Assembly (NCBI GenBank): GCA_947487745.1
Contig: CANKXQ010000109.1
Span: 1-5,270, forward strand
From: Spartobacteria bacterium
Lineage (GTDB): Bacteria > Verrucomicrobiota > Verrucomicrobiia > Chthoniobacterales > Terrimicrobiaceae
Reading direction: 5' to 3'
Length of the DNA: 5,270 nucleotides
Positions 1 to 5,270 of this stretch are shown piece after piece (the stretch's first letter is position 1; each line of letters begins with the position of its first letter). Below the pieces are notes generated by a model. It was not told the origin of the DNA. It did not search any database and worked only from the letters and a program-made list of their open reading frames with translations. Both the position numbers and the translations under genes were made by a program.

Positions 1-479
1 TTCTCGGCACCGGCTGGGAACGAAAAGGCCTCTCCACCGCTATCAAAGCTATGGAAATGGTCGATGATGCCACGCTGCTCGTCGCGGGTCGCGGTCCAGC
101 GGATCTCTATCGCAGCTCAAAGGCCCACTTCCTCGGCCCCGTTGCCGATATCGCGTCGCTCTTCGTGGCAGCGGATGTCCTGACGCTGCCGACATGGTAT
201 GACCCTTTCTCGAACGCCTGCCTCGAAGGCCTCGCCGCAGGGCTACCGGTGATAACCACGACGGCGAACGGCTTTTCCGAAATCCTTACGCCTGGCGTGC
301 ATGGCGAGCTCATTCCGCCGGGGGATGCCCTTGCGCTGGCCGAAGCCATCGATTCTTGGAGCAATGCAGAACGCCGTCTTGCAGCGCGGCCGGAGTGCCT
401 CCAGCTTGCTGGGTCTTTTTCCATCGAACGCAACGCGGCCGAGACAATGGCACTTTTAAACACGCTGCACGGCCGCTGA
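1..479 (+). CDS. Glycosyltransferase family 4 (GT-B), C-terminal half, 5' end outside window
   Basis: The reading frame is open from the left edge (first full codon at base 3) to a TGA at 477-479, giving 158 visible residues. They form the C-terminal nucleotide-sugar-binding Rossmann domain of a GT-B glycosyltransferase. It opens with LGTGWERKGLSTAI, the usual 'G-x-x-x-RKG' strand and loop after the interdomain linker. Next come LLVAGRG, HFLGPV-DIASLFVAADVLTLPTWYDPF, and the donor-binding segment DPFSNACLEGLAAGLPVITT. The acidic pair is D (bases 201-203) and E (225-227), a D-x7-E version of the family's E-x7-E. RKG plus 'YDPFSN-CLE-LA-GLPV' resembles WaaG/RfaG-type enzymes that add sugars to lipopolysaccharide core, acting on the inner face of the cytoplasmic membrane. 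The sugar and acceptor cannot be read from this half. The ATG at 51 is internal, not the real start. The family is secure; the substrate is unknown. Confidence 0.9.
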   Translation, partial: LGTGWERKGLSTAIKAMEMVDDATLLVAGRGPADLYRSSKAHFLGPVADIASLFVAADVLTLPTWYDPFSNACLEGLAAGLPVITTTANGFSEILTPGVHGELIPPGDALALAEAIDSWSNAERRLAARPECLQLAGSFSIERNAAETMALLNTLHGR

Positions 480-487
480 ATCCCGCT

Positions 488-910
488 TCATCCTTTCAGG
501 CGCCCAGATTGTCTTTCCTGTTCGAGAAACGCTCCAGGGGTGAGCACACGGAGATCGTAAACCGACTGGCCAAGGAGAGAGCCAAAATCCCGGCGATCGA
601 GCGTAAGAAGCACATCGGCGCACGCGAGAGCGGTGCAAAGGACTGGTTTGTCCTTGGTGACATGGAAAAGCAGAGGCCAATCAAAAGTTAGTTCGTCATC
701 CTCGACCACGAGTTGGTTCTTGAGGTCAAGCCAGACGCGGGTTGCGGAAAGAGGCAAATCCGCCAGATTATCGCGCATCTCCCGCAGCACCCATCGGGAA
801 ACAACCAACTCCCATCCCTGCGTGGCGGCGATTTCGAAGATCAGTCGCGATGCCCCTGTTTTAGAGAGGCAGGCGGCGAGAGCGACGCAGCTGTCGACAA
901 AGATTCTCAA
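488..910 (-). CDS. PIN-domain ribonuclease, VapC-like toxin (PIN_3 type)
   Basis: This 140-residue protein is about the normal size for a single PIN domain. It begins with the PIN first strand MRIFVDS, giving D6. It then has the VVSRWVLREM segment with E44, a KDKPVL segment with D87, and TLDRRDF with D105. Together these supply the acidic set expected to hold Mg2+ in PIN nucleases, which typically cut tRNA, rRNA or mRNA when acting as toxins. The start is TTG at 910-908: the D6-containing strand begins right there, no ATG fits, and GGAAAGG lies just upstream. The TTG overlaps the antitoxin stop (TTGA, 907-910), so translation is probably coupled. The gene converges with the glycosyltransferase, with 8 bases between stop codons and no terminator visible there. 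The PIN fold is well supported; the toxin role rests on context, and the RNA target is unknown. Confidence 0.85.
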   Translation of the reverse strand: MRIFVDSCVALAACLSKTGASRLIFEIAATQGWELVVSRWVLREMRDNLADLPLSATRVWLDLKNQLVVEDDELTFDWPLLFHVTKDKPVLCTALACADVLLTLDRRDFGSLLGQSVYDLRVLTPGAFLEQERQSGRLKG

Positions 911-1104
911 TGGCCTTTCCGAAAGCGTTCTCCGTCGGCTTCGTCCTCGGCGAGCATGGAAGAAAGCTCCTCTTGGGAGTAAAGGCGAGGTTGCGGTTGA
1001 GCCCGGTCTTTTCTCAACCGGATTGCAAGGAAACGCAAAAGCCCCTCTTTCTGTTCAATAGGCAAAAGGTCGGCTGCCGTCTCGATTTCTTGAACTGTGG
1101 ACAT
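907..1104 (-). CDS. Small antitoxin-like protein paired with the PIN gene
   Basis: This 65-residue protein is encoded immediately upstream of the PIN gene and overlaps it by 4 bases, the classic order of a type II antitoxin-toxin operon. The N-terminal half (STVQEIETAADLLP, then a leucine-rich helix to about residue 31) resembles the 'VQEIE-AI--LP' start of many short PIN-associated proteins. The C-terminal half (about 40-62, YSQEELSSMLAEDEADGERF) is acidic and probably helical or disordered, as in antitoxin tails that wrap the toxin. I do not recognise an AbrB, RHH or HTH DNA-binding domain with confidence, so autoregulation is not shown. The ATG at 1104-1102 is the only good start; no clear Shine-Dalgarno precedes it. 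It could instead be a non-antitoxin small partner, but the arrangement makes antitoxin the best call. Confidence 0.75.
   Translation of the reverse strand: MSTVQEIETAADLLPIEQKEGLLRFLAIRLRKDRAQPQPRLYSQEELSSMLAEDEADGERFRKGH
914..920 (-). promoter_or_regulatory. Ribosome binding site of the PIN gene
   Basis: GGAAAGG on the - strand, inside the 3' end of the antitoxin gene, lies 3 bases before the TTG start (7 bases from the GGA core). It supports choosing TTG at 910 despite the rare start codon. Confidence 0.5.
1012..1024 (+). repeat. 13-base direct repeat, copy 1 (inside antitoxin gene)
   Basis: TCTCAACCGGATT occurs here, within the antitoxin coding region, and again exactly at 1150-1162 in the divergent intergenic region, 138 bases away. 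In this copy CAACCGG-A-TTG is an imperfect palindrome with one extra base. Function is unknown; chance cannot be excluded. Confidence 0.5.
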
Positions 1105-1110
1105 ACTTAA

Positions 1111-1138
1111 AAAATAGCTTTGCCTTTTTTGTCTTCAA
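1111..1138 (-). promoter_or_regulatory. Candidate promoter of the antitoxin-PIN operon
   Basis: On the - strand, TTGAAG (1138-1133) and TATTTT (1116-1111) are separated by 16 bases; each matches the sigma70 consensus at 4 of 6 positions. The -10 box ends only 6 bases before the antitoxin ATG. If used, transcription would begin at or next to the start codon, which fits the absence of a Shine-Dalgarno sequence. The region is AT-rich, so chance matches are possible. Confidence 0.35.
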
Positions 1139-1149
1139 GCACGCCTTTG

Positions 1150-1162
1150 TCTCAACCGGATT
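1150..1162 (+). repeat. 13-base direct repeat, copy 2 (intergenic)
   Basis: This is an exact second copy of TCTCAACCGGATT (the other is at 1012-1024). It lies just upstream of the candidate antitoxin promoter and about 90 bases before the symporter ATG, where a regulator of either divergent unit could bind. That role is inference. Confidence 0.5.
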
Positions 1163-1170
1163 TTTCTAAG

Positions 1171-1194
1171 GACAAATTGTCGACAGGGACGTCC
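1171..1194. other. Cluster of three short palindromes in the divergent intergenic region
   Basis: GACAA-A-TTGTC (1171-1181), GTCGAC (1179-1184) and GGACGTCC (1187-1194) lie within 24 bases between the antitoxin start (1104) and the symporter start (1252). They could be operator sites. I find no convincing sigma70 promoter for the symporter in 1105-1251, so its control is unresolved. Short palindromes are common, hence the low confidence in function. Confidence 0.3.
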
Positions 1195-1251
1195 GTTTTC
1201 CTGAGCCATGAGCGATTTGATTCCTTGCAGCATGGGACAGACAAGAATTTC

Positions 1252-2622
1252 ATGGCGCGCATGGAGACACTCAACAAACTCACGGAGCAAGCGGCCTCAC
1301 TCGTGTGGGGGCCATGGCTCATTGCTCTTCTCTTCGGCACACATCTTTTCCTGACCATCCGCACAGGGTTCGTGCAGCGGCATCTCGCGCATGCGATCAA
1401 GCTGTCCGTCAGCAAGGAGCCGGGCTCGCCGGGCGACATTAGCCAATTTGGCGCGCTGGTCACTGCGCTGGCGGCGACGATTGGAACAGGGAACATCTAC
1501 GGCGTCGCCGGCGCGGTGATCATGGGCGGCCCCGGCGCGGTCCTCTGGATGTGGCTCACAGGCGTTTTCGGCATCGCCACCAAGTATGCGGAAGCCCTCC
1601 TCTCGGTGAAATACCGCGTCACCAACGATCGCGGCCAGATGTCCGGCGGGCCGATGTATGTGCTGCAAAACGGCCTCAAAGCTCGCTGGGCGGGGGTTTT
1701 GTTTGCGGTCTTCACAGCCATCGCCGCGTTCGGCATCGGAAACATGGTTCAATCAAATGCCATCGCGGACATGATTGTTGCCAAAAAAGAAATCCTCCCG
1801 TTTGCGGTGTCGGACGCAAATTTGAAAATTGGCGTCGGGATTTTGCTCACCGCTATCACAGCGGCGGTCATCCTGGGAGGAATCAGCTCCATTTCGAAAT
1901 TTTGCACCATCCTTGTCCCATTCATGGCGGCTTTTTACATCCTCGGCTGCCTCATCATGCTGGGCTTGAACTGGGACAAACTCGGCGGCGCGCTGCATAT
2001 CATCGTCACCAGCGCGTTCACCGGGCAGGCCGCTGTTGGCGGGTTCGTCGGCGCGGGCATCGCCGAGGCCATGCGTTATGGAATAGCCCGAGGGCTTTTC
2101 TCGAACGAATCCGGTCTCGGCAGCGCGCCGATCGTCGCAGCTGCCGCGCGCACCCGCGATCCCGTGCGCCAGGCCCTCGTTTCCAGCACCGGCACTTTCT
2201 GGGATACAGTCGTTGTTTGTGCACTCACTGGCCTCGTGCTTGTTTCCTCGGGGGATTGGCAGAACGGCGGCCTCACCAAAGCCGCCCTGTGCGATGCGGC
2301 TTTCCACCGGGTGGGGATTTTCGGCGACATCATTCTTGTTGGCGGCCTGCTGACTTTTGTTTTTTCTACAATTCTCGGCTGGTCTTACTACGGCGAGAAG
2401 GCGGTGGAATACCTCGCCGGAGTGAAAGCCATAACGCCCTACCGCTGGCTCTGGGTCGCGGCAGTCTTCATCGGCTGTGTTTGGAAGAGCGACGCCGTGT
2501 GGAATTTCTCGGACATGATGAACGGCCTCATGGCAATTCCCAACCTTGTCGCATTGGTTCTGTTGAGTGGAGTCGTCGCCGCCGAGTCGAAGCGCTACTT
2601 CTCAAACCGCAAATCCGATTGA
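1252..2622 (+). CDS. AGCS-family sodium:alanine/amino-acid symporter
   Basis: This integral membrane carrier is expected to bring in alanine, glycine or a related amino acid with Na+. From the ATG at 1252 it has 456 residues, the usual family length. Hydrophobic segments begin at about W19 and recur to the end, consistent with the LeuT-like fold. Family hallmarks are TIGTGNI (residues 76-82), the AGCS signature around GGPGAVLWMWLTG (WMW at 99-101), KYAEALLSVKYR, GQMSGGPMYVLQ, and GLFSNESGLGSAPI (281-294) followed by a DPVRQ-LV-S-GTF-DT segment. An upstream in-frame TTG at 1120 would add 44 polar residues not typical of the family and would begin inside the divergent promoter region. The ATG at 1252 is therefore preferred, although only a weak ribosome site is visible; the ATG at 1261 is an alternative. 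The next gene starts 5 bases after the stop. The family is near certain; the exact substrate is not. Confidence 0.93.
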   Translation: MARMETLNKLTEQAASLVWGPWLIALLFGTHLFLTIRTGFVQRHLAHAIKLSVSKEPGSPGDISQFGALVTALAATIGTGNIYGVAGAVIMGGPGAVLWMWLTGVFGIATKYAEALLSVKYRVTNDRGQMSGGPMYVLQNGLKARWAGVLFAVFTAIAAFGIGNMVQSNAIADMIVAKKEILPFAVSDANLKIGVGILLTAITAAVILGGISSISKFCTILVPFMAAFYILGCLIMLGLNWDKLGGALHIIVTSAFTGQAAVGGFVGAGIAEAMRYGIARGLFSNESGLGSAPIVAAAARTRDPVRQALVSSTGTFWDTVVVCALTGLVLVSSGDWQNGGLTKAALCDAAFHRVGIFGDIILVGGLLTFVFSTILGWSYYGEKAVEYLAGVKAITPYRWLWVAAVFIGCVWKSDAVWNFSDMMNGLMAIPNLVALVLLSGVVAAESKRYFSNRKSD

Positions 2623-2627
2623 AAGCC

Positions 2628-4256
2628 ATGCCGAAACAGACCGATCCCGCAGAGACCAAAATCCGCGCCAACTTTACATCCCTCGCGAAACTATGGCTGG
2701 ACGAATCGTGCGAGCTTTTTCCCGAGCAGGCCAGCAATCTGGGGTTCCGCCAGTATGATTCCTTGCTGAGTAGGAACACGCCGGAGATTCACCGAAAACA
2801 CATAGCCCTCCTTGAGCGCACTCTGATTGCGGTGGAGGCCTTGCCCGAAGCGGCTTTCCATGGCGACGAGTGGATCGACCGGCGGGGACTGCTTGCGAGG
2901 CTCCGCATGGATTTGCTTTCCGAGCGTGATCTGCTGCGCTGGCGCACAAATCCCCAGACGCACTCGAACTCCGCGATCGATGCGATTTTCGAACTCGTGG
3001 TGCGAAACTCCGGCAAGCTCCGCCAAGCGTTGCCCGCCATCGAATCCCGCCTTAAAAAAATCCCCGCCTACCTGCGTGCCGGCGCGGATTGTGTGGAATT
3101 GCCCGATCCGCTCTGGACCTCGCTCGGTGTACAATCCTGCGCCGGAGCTGTTGAATTTCTCCACGGCTTGGAGCACGAGCTTTGCAGCCTGTCCAGCAAA
3201 CCCAAGGCCCTCGCCTCCACGCTGAAAGCCGCCGCCAAGGCGTTCGAGGAATACGCCGCCGCCATTGCCAAGAAAAAGCAGGGGCCGAAGGGTGGCTTCT
3301 CCATCGGCCGCGAGCGGTTCGAATTTCTCATCCGCGAGCAACTCGGCCTCGACCTCTCGCTTCCCGAAGCCCGCGCACTCGGGGAATACCAGATCCAGCG
3401 CCATGAATTCCTTCTTGAACGCGCCGCCCGTCGTCACGGGCGCAAATCCGCGCGCGAGATCATTGACCGTGCCGCCGCCGGATGGACCCCCGAGCTTCCT
3501 CTGCTCGATGTTTACCGCCAGGCCACATCAGATATCAAAGCCCGTCTCGGGAAGCTCGGCCTCGTCACAGTTCCAAAGGGCGACACGCTGAAGGTTCTGC
3601 CCGTGCCGCCATTTCTGAAGCACCAATTTCCAACCGCTGCCTACAGTGCGCCGGAGCCATTTGCCAAGGACCAAACCGGCATCTTCTGGGTGAACGATCT
3701 GAGTCTCGACCAAAAAGATCCCGAAAAAAAACTCGCCGAAATCCGTCAGCACCACGGCTTGGAACTCACCACAGTCCACGAAGCCTATCCCGGTCACCAC
3801 TTGCAATTTGTGGTCCAATTCCAACACGCCAGCCGCCTGCGCCGCCTTTTCGCGCACTCCATTTTTTACGAGGGCTGGACGATGTGGTGCGAGAAGCTTG
3901 CCGTGGAGCACGGTCTGGTGGACATGCCCGGCGCGGAGCTGATCCAACTTCACGACGCCCTGTGGCGGGCGCACCGCATTGTGATCGATTGCGGGTTGCA
4001 CGACGGCACTCTCAGCCATGCAGCTGCCGCCAAGAGGCTCCAGAGTGGAGTCGGCTTCACCGCAGCCCGCGCGGCGGCGGATGTGAACTGGTATACCTCA
4101 AGCCCGACGGTTCCGATGAGCTATCTCCTCGGCCGCCTCGAAGTGGAAAAACTCCATCGACAACTTGTCCTCGAAGCCGGCTGGCCACTGCGCAAATTCA
4201 ACGACTGGATGCTCTCGCACGGCGCCGTCCCCTACAGCTGGATCCGCCGCGTCTGA
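2628..4256 (+). CDS. DUF885-family putative zinc metallopeptidase
   Basis: This 542-residue protein has the length and layout of DUF885 proteins: a long, mainly helical N-terminal region and a C-terminal metallopeptidase-like part. The diagnostic motif is HEAYPGHHLQ starting at H384 (bases 3777-3779), the family's HExxPGHH version of a zinc-binding site. YEGWTMWCEKL follows with E415, a likely further metal ligand as in gluzincin-type enzymes. YLLGRLEVEKL near the C-terminus is also typical. No signal peptide is visible (start MPKQTDPAETK), so a cytosolic peptidase or dipeptidase role is inferred; the family's true substrates are poorly known. The ATG at 2628 is 5 bases past the symporter stop, implying one transcript and possible translational coupling. 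The frame is also open upstream to 1551, but that part lies over the symporter in another frame and reads as Arg/His-rich nonsense. Confidence 0.88.
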   Translation: MPKQTDPAETKIRANFTSLAKLWLDESCELFPEQASNLGFRQYDSLLSRNTPEIHRKHIALLERTLIAVEALPEAAFHGDEWIDRRGLLARLRMDLLSERDLLRWRTNPQTHSNSAIDAIFELVVRNSGKLRQALPAIESRLKKIPAYLRAGADCVELPDPLWTSLGVQSCAGAVEFLHGLEHELCSLSSKPKALASTLKAAAKAFEEYAAAIAKKKQGPKGGFSIGRERFEFLIREQLGLDLSLPEARALGEYQIQRHEFLLERAARRHGRKSAREIIDRAAAGWTPELPLLDVYRQATSDIKARLGKLGLVTVPKGDTLKVLPVPPFLKHQFPTAAYSAPEPFAKDQTGIFWVNDLSLDQKDPEKKLAEIRQHHGLELTTVHEAYPGHHLQFVVQFQHASRLRRLFAHSIFYEGWTMWCEKLAVEHGLVDMPGAELIQLHDALWRAHRIVIDCGLHDGTLSHAAAAKRLQSGVGFTAARAAADVNWYTSSPTVPMSYLLGRLEVEKLHRQLVLEAGWPLRKFNDWMLSHGAVPYSWIRRV

Positions 4257-4261
4257 CATCC

Positions 4262-4290
4262 CGCGCTGCAGGCAGCGCGTGTTTATTTGT
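4262..4290 (+). terminator. Rho-independent terminator after the symporter-DUF885 operon
   Basis: CGCGCTG (4262-4268), loop CAGG, then CAGCGCG (4273-4279) form a perfect 7-base-pair GC-rich stem. The T-rich tail TGTTTATTTGT follows. It begins 5 bases after the DUF885 stop codon, the expected place. Confidence 0.75.
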
Positions 4291-4369
4291 CAGCCAAGGC
4301 GGGTTCGAGTTTCGCAAAAAAGCAAAGCACGGCGATAGAATGCGCCCGTGTGCGAATGCGGGTGATACC

Positions 4370-4397
4370 AAAATGGGCCCTCCAGTTTGGAGGGCCC
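4370..4397 (-). terminator. Rho-independent terminator of the HU-like gene
   Basis: GGGCCCTCCA (4375-4384) and TGGAGGGCCC (4388-4397) form a perfect 10-base-pair stem with a 3-base loop. Read on the - strand it is followed by ATTTTGG, so it most likely ends the HU-like transcript about 42 bases past that gene's stop. On the + strand no T run follows, but the stem is stable enough to act as a backup barrier to readthrough from the DUF885 gene. Confidence 0.7.
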
Positions 4398-4438
4398 GAA
4401 AGGATCTGTTTAAATTCTGTCGCGAGCAGACGCTCGGA

Positions 4439-4765
4439 TCACGCCGCTTTAGCGTGACCTTGGCGCAGCTCCTCCGTGCGGAGCAGCACACGCTGGCGCA
4501 TGATTTTTCCAGCGGTGAATTTCACGATAGCGCGGGGAGGAATTTCCACCGTTTCCTGTGGTTTTTTAGGATTGCGTCCGATGCGTTTTTTGGTGAGACG
4601 GACTTCAAAGACACCGAAGTTGCGAAGCTCAACATTGTTTCCCGTGGCGAGACCCTCAGTGATTCCTTCGAGTGTCAATTGAACCACGCTAAAAACCTCC
4701 TGCTGGGTGAGACCGGTTTTTTCGCTGATTTGTTTGACAAGATTATTTTTCGTGAGGTTTGGCAT
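4439..4765 (-). CDS. HU/IHF-family DNA-bending protein
   Basis: This 108-residue nucleoid-associated protein is expected to dimerise, insert its beta arms into the DNA minor groove and bend the DNA. The N-terminal helices (about residues 4-40, TKNNLVKQISEKTGLTQQEV) are followed by the family signature VELRNFGVFEVRLTKKRIGRNP (45-66). P66 is the proline at the arm tip that intercalates between base pairs. After the arm come the return strand VEIPPRAIVKF and a last helix around 84-96. A tail of about 14 residues (RTEELRQGHAKAA) extends beyond the usual 90-95 residue HU core. The ATG at 4765 has a good Shine-Dalgarno sequence, and a hairpin terminator follows the stop. HU versus IHF subunit cannot be told from sequence alone; no partner subunit is in the window. 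Confidence 0.93.
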   Translation of the reverse strand: MPNLTKNNLVKQISEKTGLTQQEVFSVVQLTLEGITEGLATGNNVELRNFGVFEVRLTKKRIGRNPKKPQETVEIPPRAIVKFTAGKIMRQRVLLRTEELRQGHAKAA

Positions 4766-4768
4766 AAG

Positions 4769-4776
4769 CCCTTCTT
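4769..4776 (-). promoter_or_regulatory. Ribosome binding site of the HU-like gene
   Basis: AAGAAGGG on the - strand ends 3 bases before the ATG (AGAAGG core 4 bases away). It fixes the start at 4765 and is the clearest Shine-Dalgarno sequence in the window. Confidence 0.65.
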
Positions 4777-4810
4777 GATAGGTTGTTCTGGAAAATTTCG
4801 CAAGACATTT

Positions 4811-4825
4811 GCTTAAAAATTAAGC
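4811..4825. other. AT-rich inverted repeat between crcB and the HU-like gene
   Basis: GCTTAA-AAA-TTAAGC is a perfect 6+6 inverted repeat with a 3-base spacer in the 119-base gap 4766-4884. It could be a weak hairpin after crcB or an operator near the HU-like promoter. The stem is too AT-rich to call a terminator. A possible HU promoter, TTGCGA then TATCAA with 17-base spacing, ends only 9 bases before the ATG and overlaps the ribosome site, so I do not call it. Confidence 0.3.
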
Positions 4826-4884
4826 GCTGATCTGCGGCATAGTCGGACAAAGTTTGCGTTCGGGGCCTTGGCGAAAAACCCACT

Positions 4885-5270
4885 TTAGCGGACAAAGAAA
4901 ACAAGAGCCAAACCGAGCCATGTGGCACCAAGGCCCGTTGCGGCAGAAGCCCCGAGGAGGAGCGCAAAAGCGACGAAGCGCCGGTCACGCAAGAAGCGCT
5001 GCAGATCGACTGCCAGCGTGGAAAAGGTGGTGAGTGATCCACAAAAACCCACGCCGATTGCGACATAGATTATTTGCGGAAGGAACGCGCCGGAAAACAA
5101 CGCGGCGGCCACGCCCAGAATAAACGAGCCAAGCGCGTTGACGAAAAGCGTGCCAAAAGGAAATTCGGTCTCGGACGCCAGTGCGCGGTTTGCGGAGGAG
5201 TGGACAAAGGCGCCGAGGTGATAACGCACCAGCGCTCCGACGACTCCCAGAGCGGCTATGAGCAGAGGTT
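4885..5270 (-). CDS. crcB: CrcB/Fluc fluoride ion channel, start outside window
   Basis: The frame runs from the right edge to a TAA at 4887-4885, showing 127 residues, close to the full 120-130 of the family, so only a few N-terminal residues are missing. A GTG at 5229 is internal: the codons upstream of it read LGVVGALVRY, the conserved first-helix motif with its arginine. Further hallmarks are FPFGTLFVNALGSFILG, with the pore asparagine, and GFCGSLTTFST at the helix break. Four hydrophobic helices are visible. Fluc proteins form antiparallel dual-topology dimers in the inner membrane and export fluoride that enters as HF. Oddities are that the usual TTFSTF reads TTFSTL, losing the second pore-lining phenylalanine, and GG before LTT reads GS. 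Any fluoride riboswitch would lie beyond the edge. Confidence 0.93.
   Translation of the reverse strand, partial: PLLIAALGVVGALVRYHLGAFVHSSANRALASETEFPFGTLFVNALGSFILGVAAALFSGAFLPQIIYVAIGVGFCGSLTTFSTLAVDLQRFLRDRRFVAFALLLGASAATGLGATWLGLALVFFVR

Noticed and set aside
480..487. Terminator between the convergent glycosyltransferase and PIN genes
   Set aside because: Only 8 bases separate the stop codons; the flanking CTGAA/TTCAG inverted repeat is too short and too widely spaced.
633..1061. 142-residue + strand open frame antisense to the PIN and antitoxin genes
   Set aside because: Ser/Arg-rich sequence opposite two well-supported genes; no motif or ribosome site.
1551..2627. Long in-frame upstream extension of the DUF885 gene (would make a 901-residue protein)
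   Set aside because: It overlaps the symporter in another frame and reads as Arg/His/Pro-rich low-complexity sequence with no family features. The DUF885 homology starts at the ATG at 2628.
2691..3437. 248-residue - strand open frame antisense to the DUF885 gene
   Set aside because: Gly/Glu/Ala-rich mirror of a high-GC coding strand with no domain; the sense strand carries clear family motifs.
3724..3731. Run of eight A inside the DUF885 gene, a possible slippage site
   Set aside because: The frame continues intact with conserved motifs downstream (HEAYPGHH), and no alternative frame product makes sense.
3482..4816. 444-residue + strand open frame spanning the DUF885 end, the intergenic region and the HU-like gene
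   Set aside because: It runs out of frame over one real gene, through two terminators and antisense to another; its composition is Arg/Ser/Pro-rich with no recognisable domain.
4766..4884. Fluoride riboswitch near crcB
   Set aside because: The gap lies downstream of crcB, not upstream. The crcB leader is beyond the right edge, and no riboswitch-like fold was recognised in the gap.

Overview
The window is an ordinary bacterial chromosomal segment with moderately high G+C and dense coding on both strands. The HU/IHF-like protein, the DUF885 protein and the small PIN module would fit a Verrucomicrobiota-type genome. That placement is inferred from recalled protein resemblance only; no rRNA or other marker is present.

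Left part (1-1104): the C-terminal half of a GT-B family 4 glycosyltransferase enters from the left edge on the + strand and ends at 479. Eight bases later, convergent on the - strand, lies a two-gene toxin-antitoxin type module. A 65-residue antitoxin-like gene (start 1104) is followed by a PIN-domain ribonuclease gene (TTG start at 910), and the two share a 4-base TTGA overlap. A candidate promoter lies directly upstream of the antitoxin, so close that its transcript could be nearly leaderless.

Centre (1105-4256): after a divergent intergenic stretch with small palindromes and a 13-base direct repeat, two + strand genes form a likely operon. The first is an AGCS-family sodium:amino-acid symporter. 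The second, five bases downstream, is a DUF885-family putative zinc metallopeptidase with an HExxPGHH motif and no export signal. Together they could couple uptake of amino acids with cytosolic peptide hydrolysis, but this is an inference. A rho-independent terminator follows immediately.

Right part (4257-5270): a convergent intergenic region holds two strong hairpins, one for each strand. On the - strand there follow an HU/IHF-family DNA-bending protein gene with a good ribosome binding site and, upstream of it, a CrcB/Fluc fluoride channel gene that runs off the right edge. The channel lacks the second phenylalanine of the usual TTFSTF motif. I see no mobile element, CRISPR array, tRNA or rRNA, and no convincing undescribed multi-gene system. 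The items most worth checking are the TA module's control region and the crcB variant.
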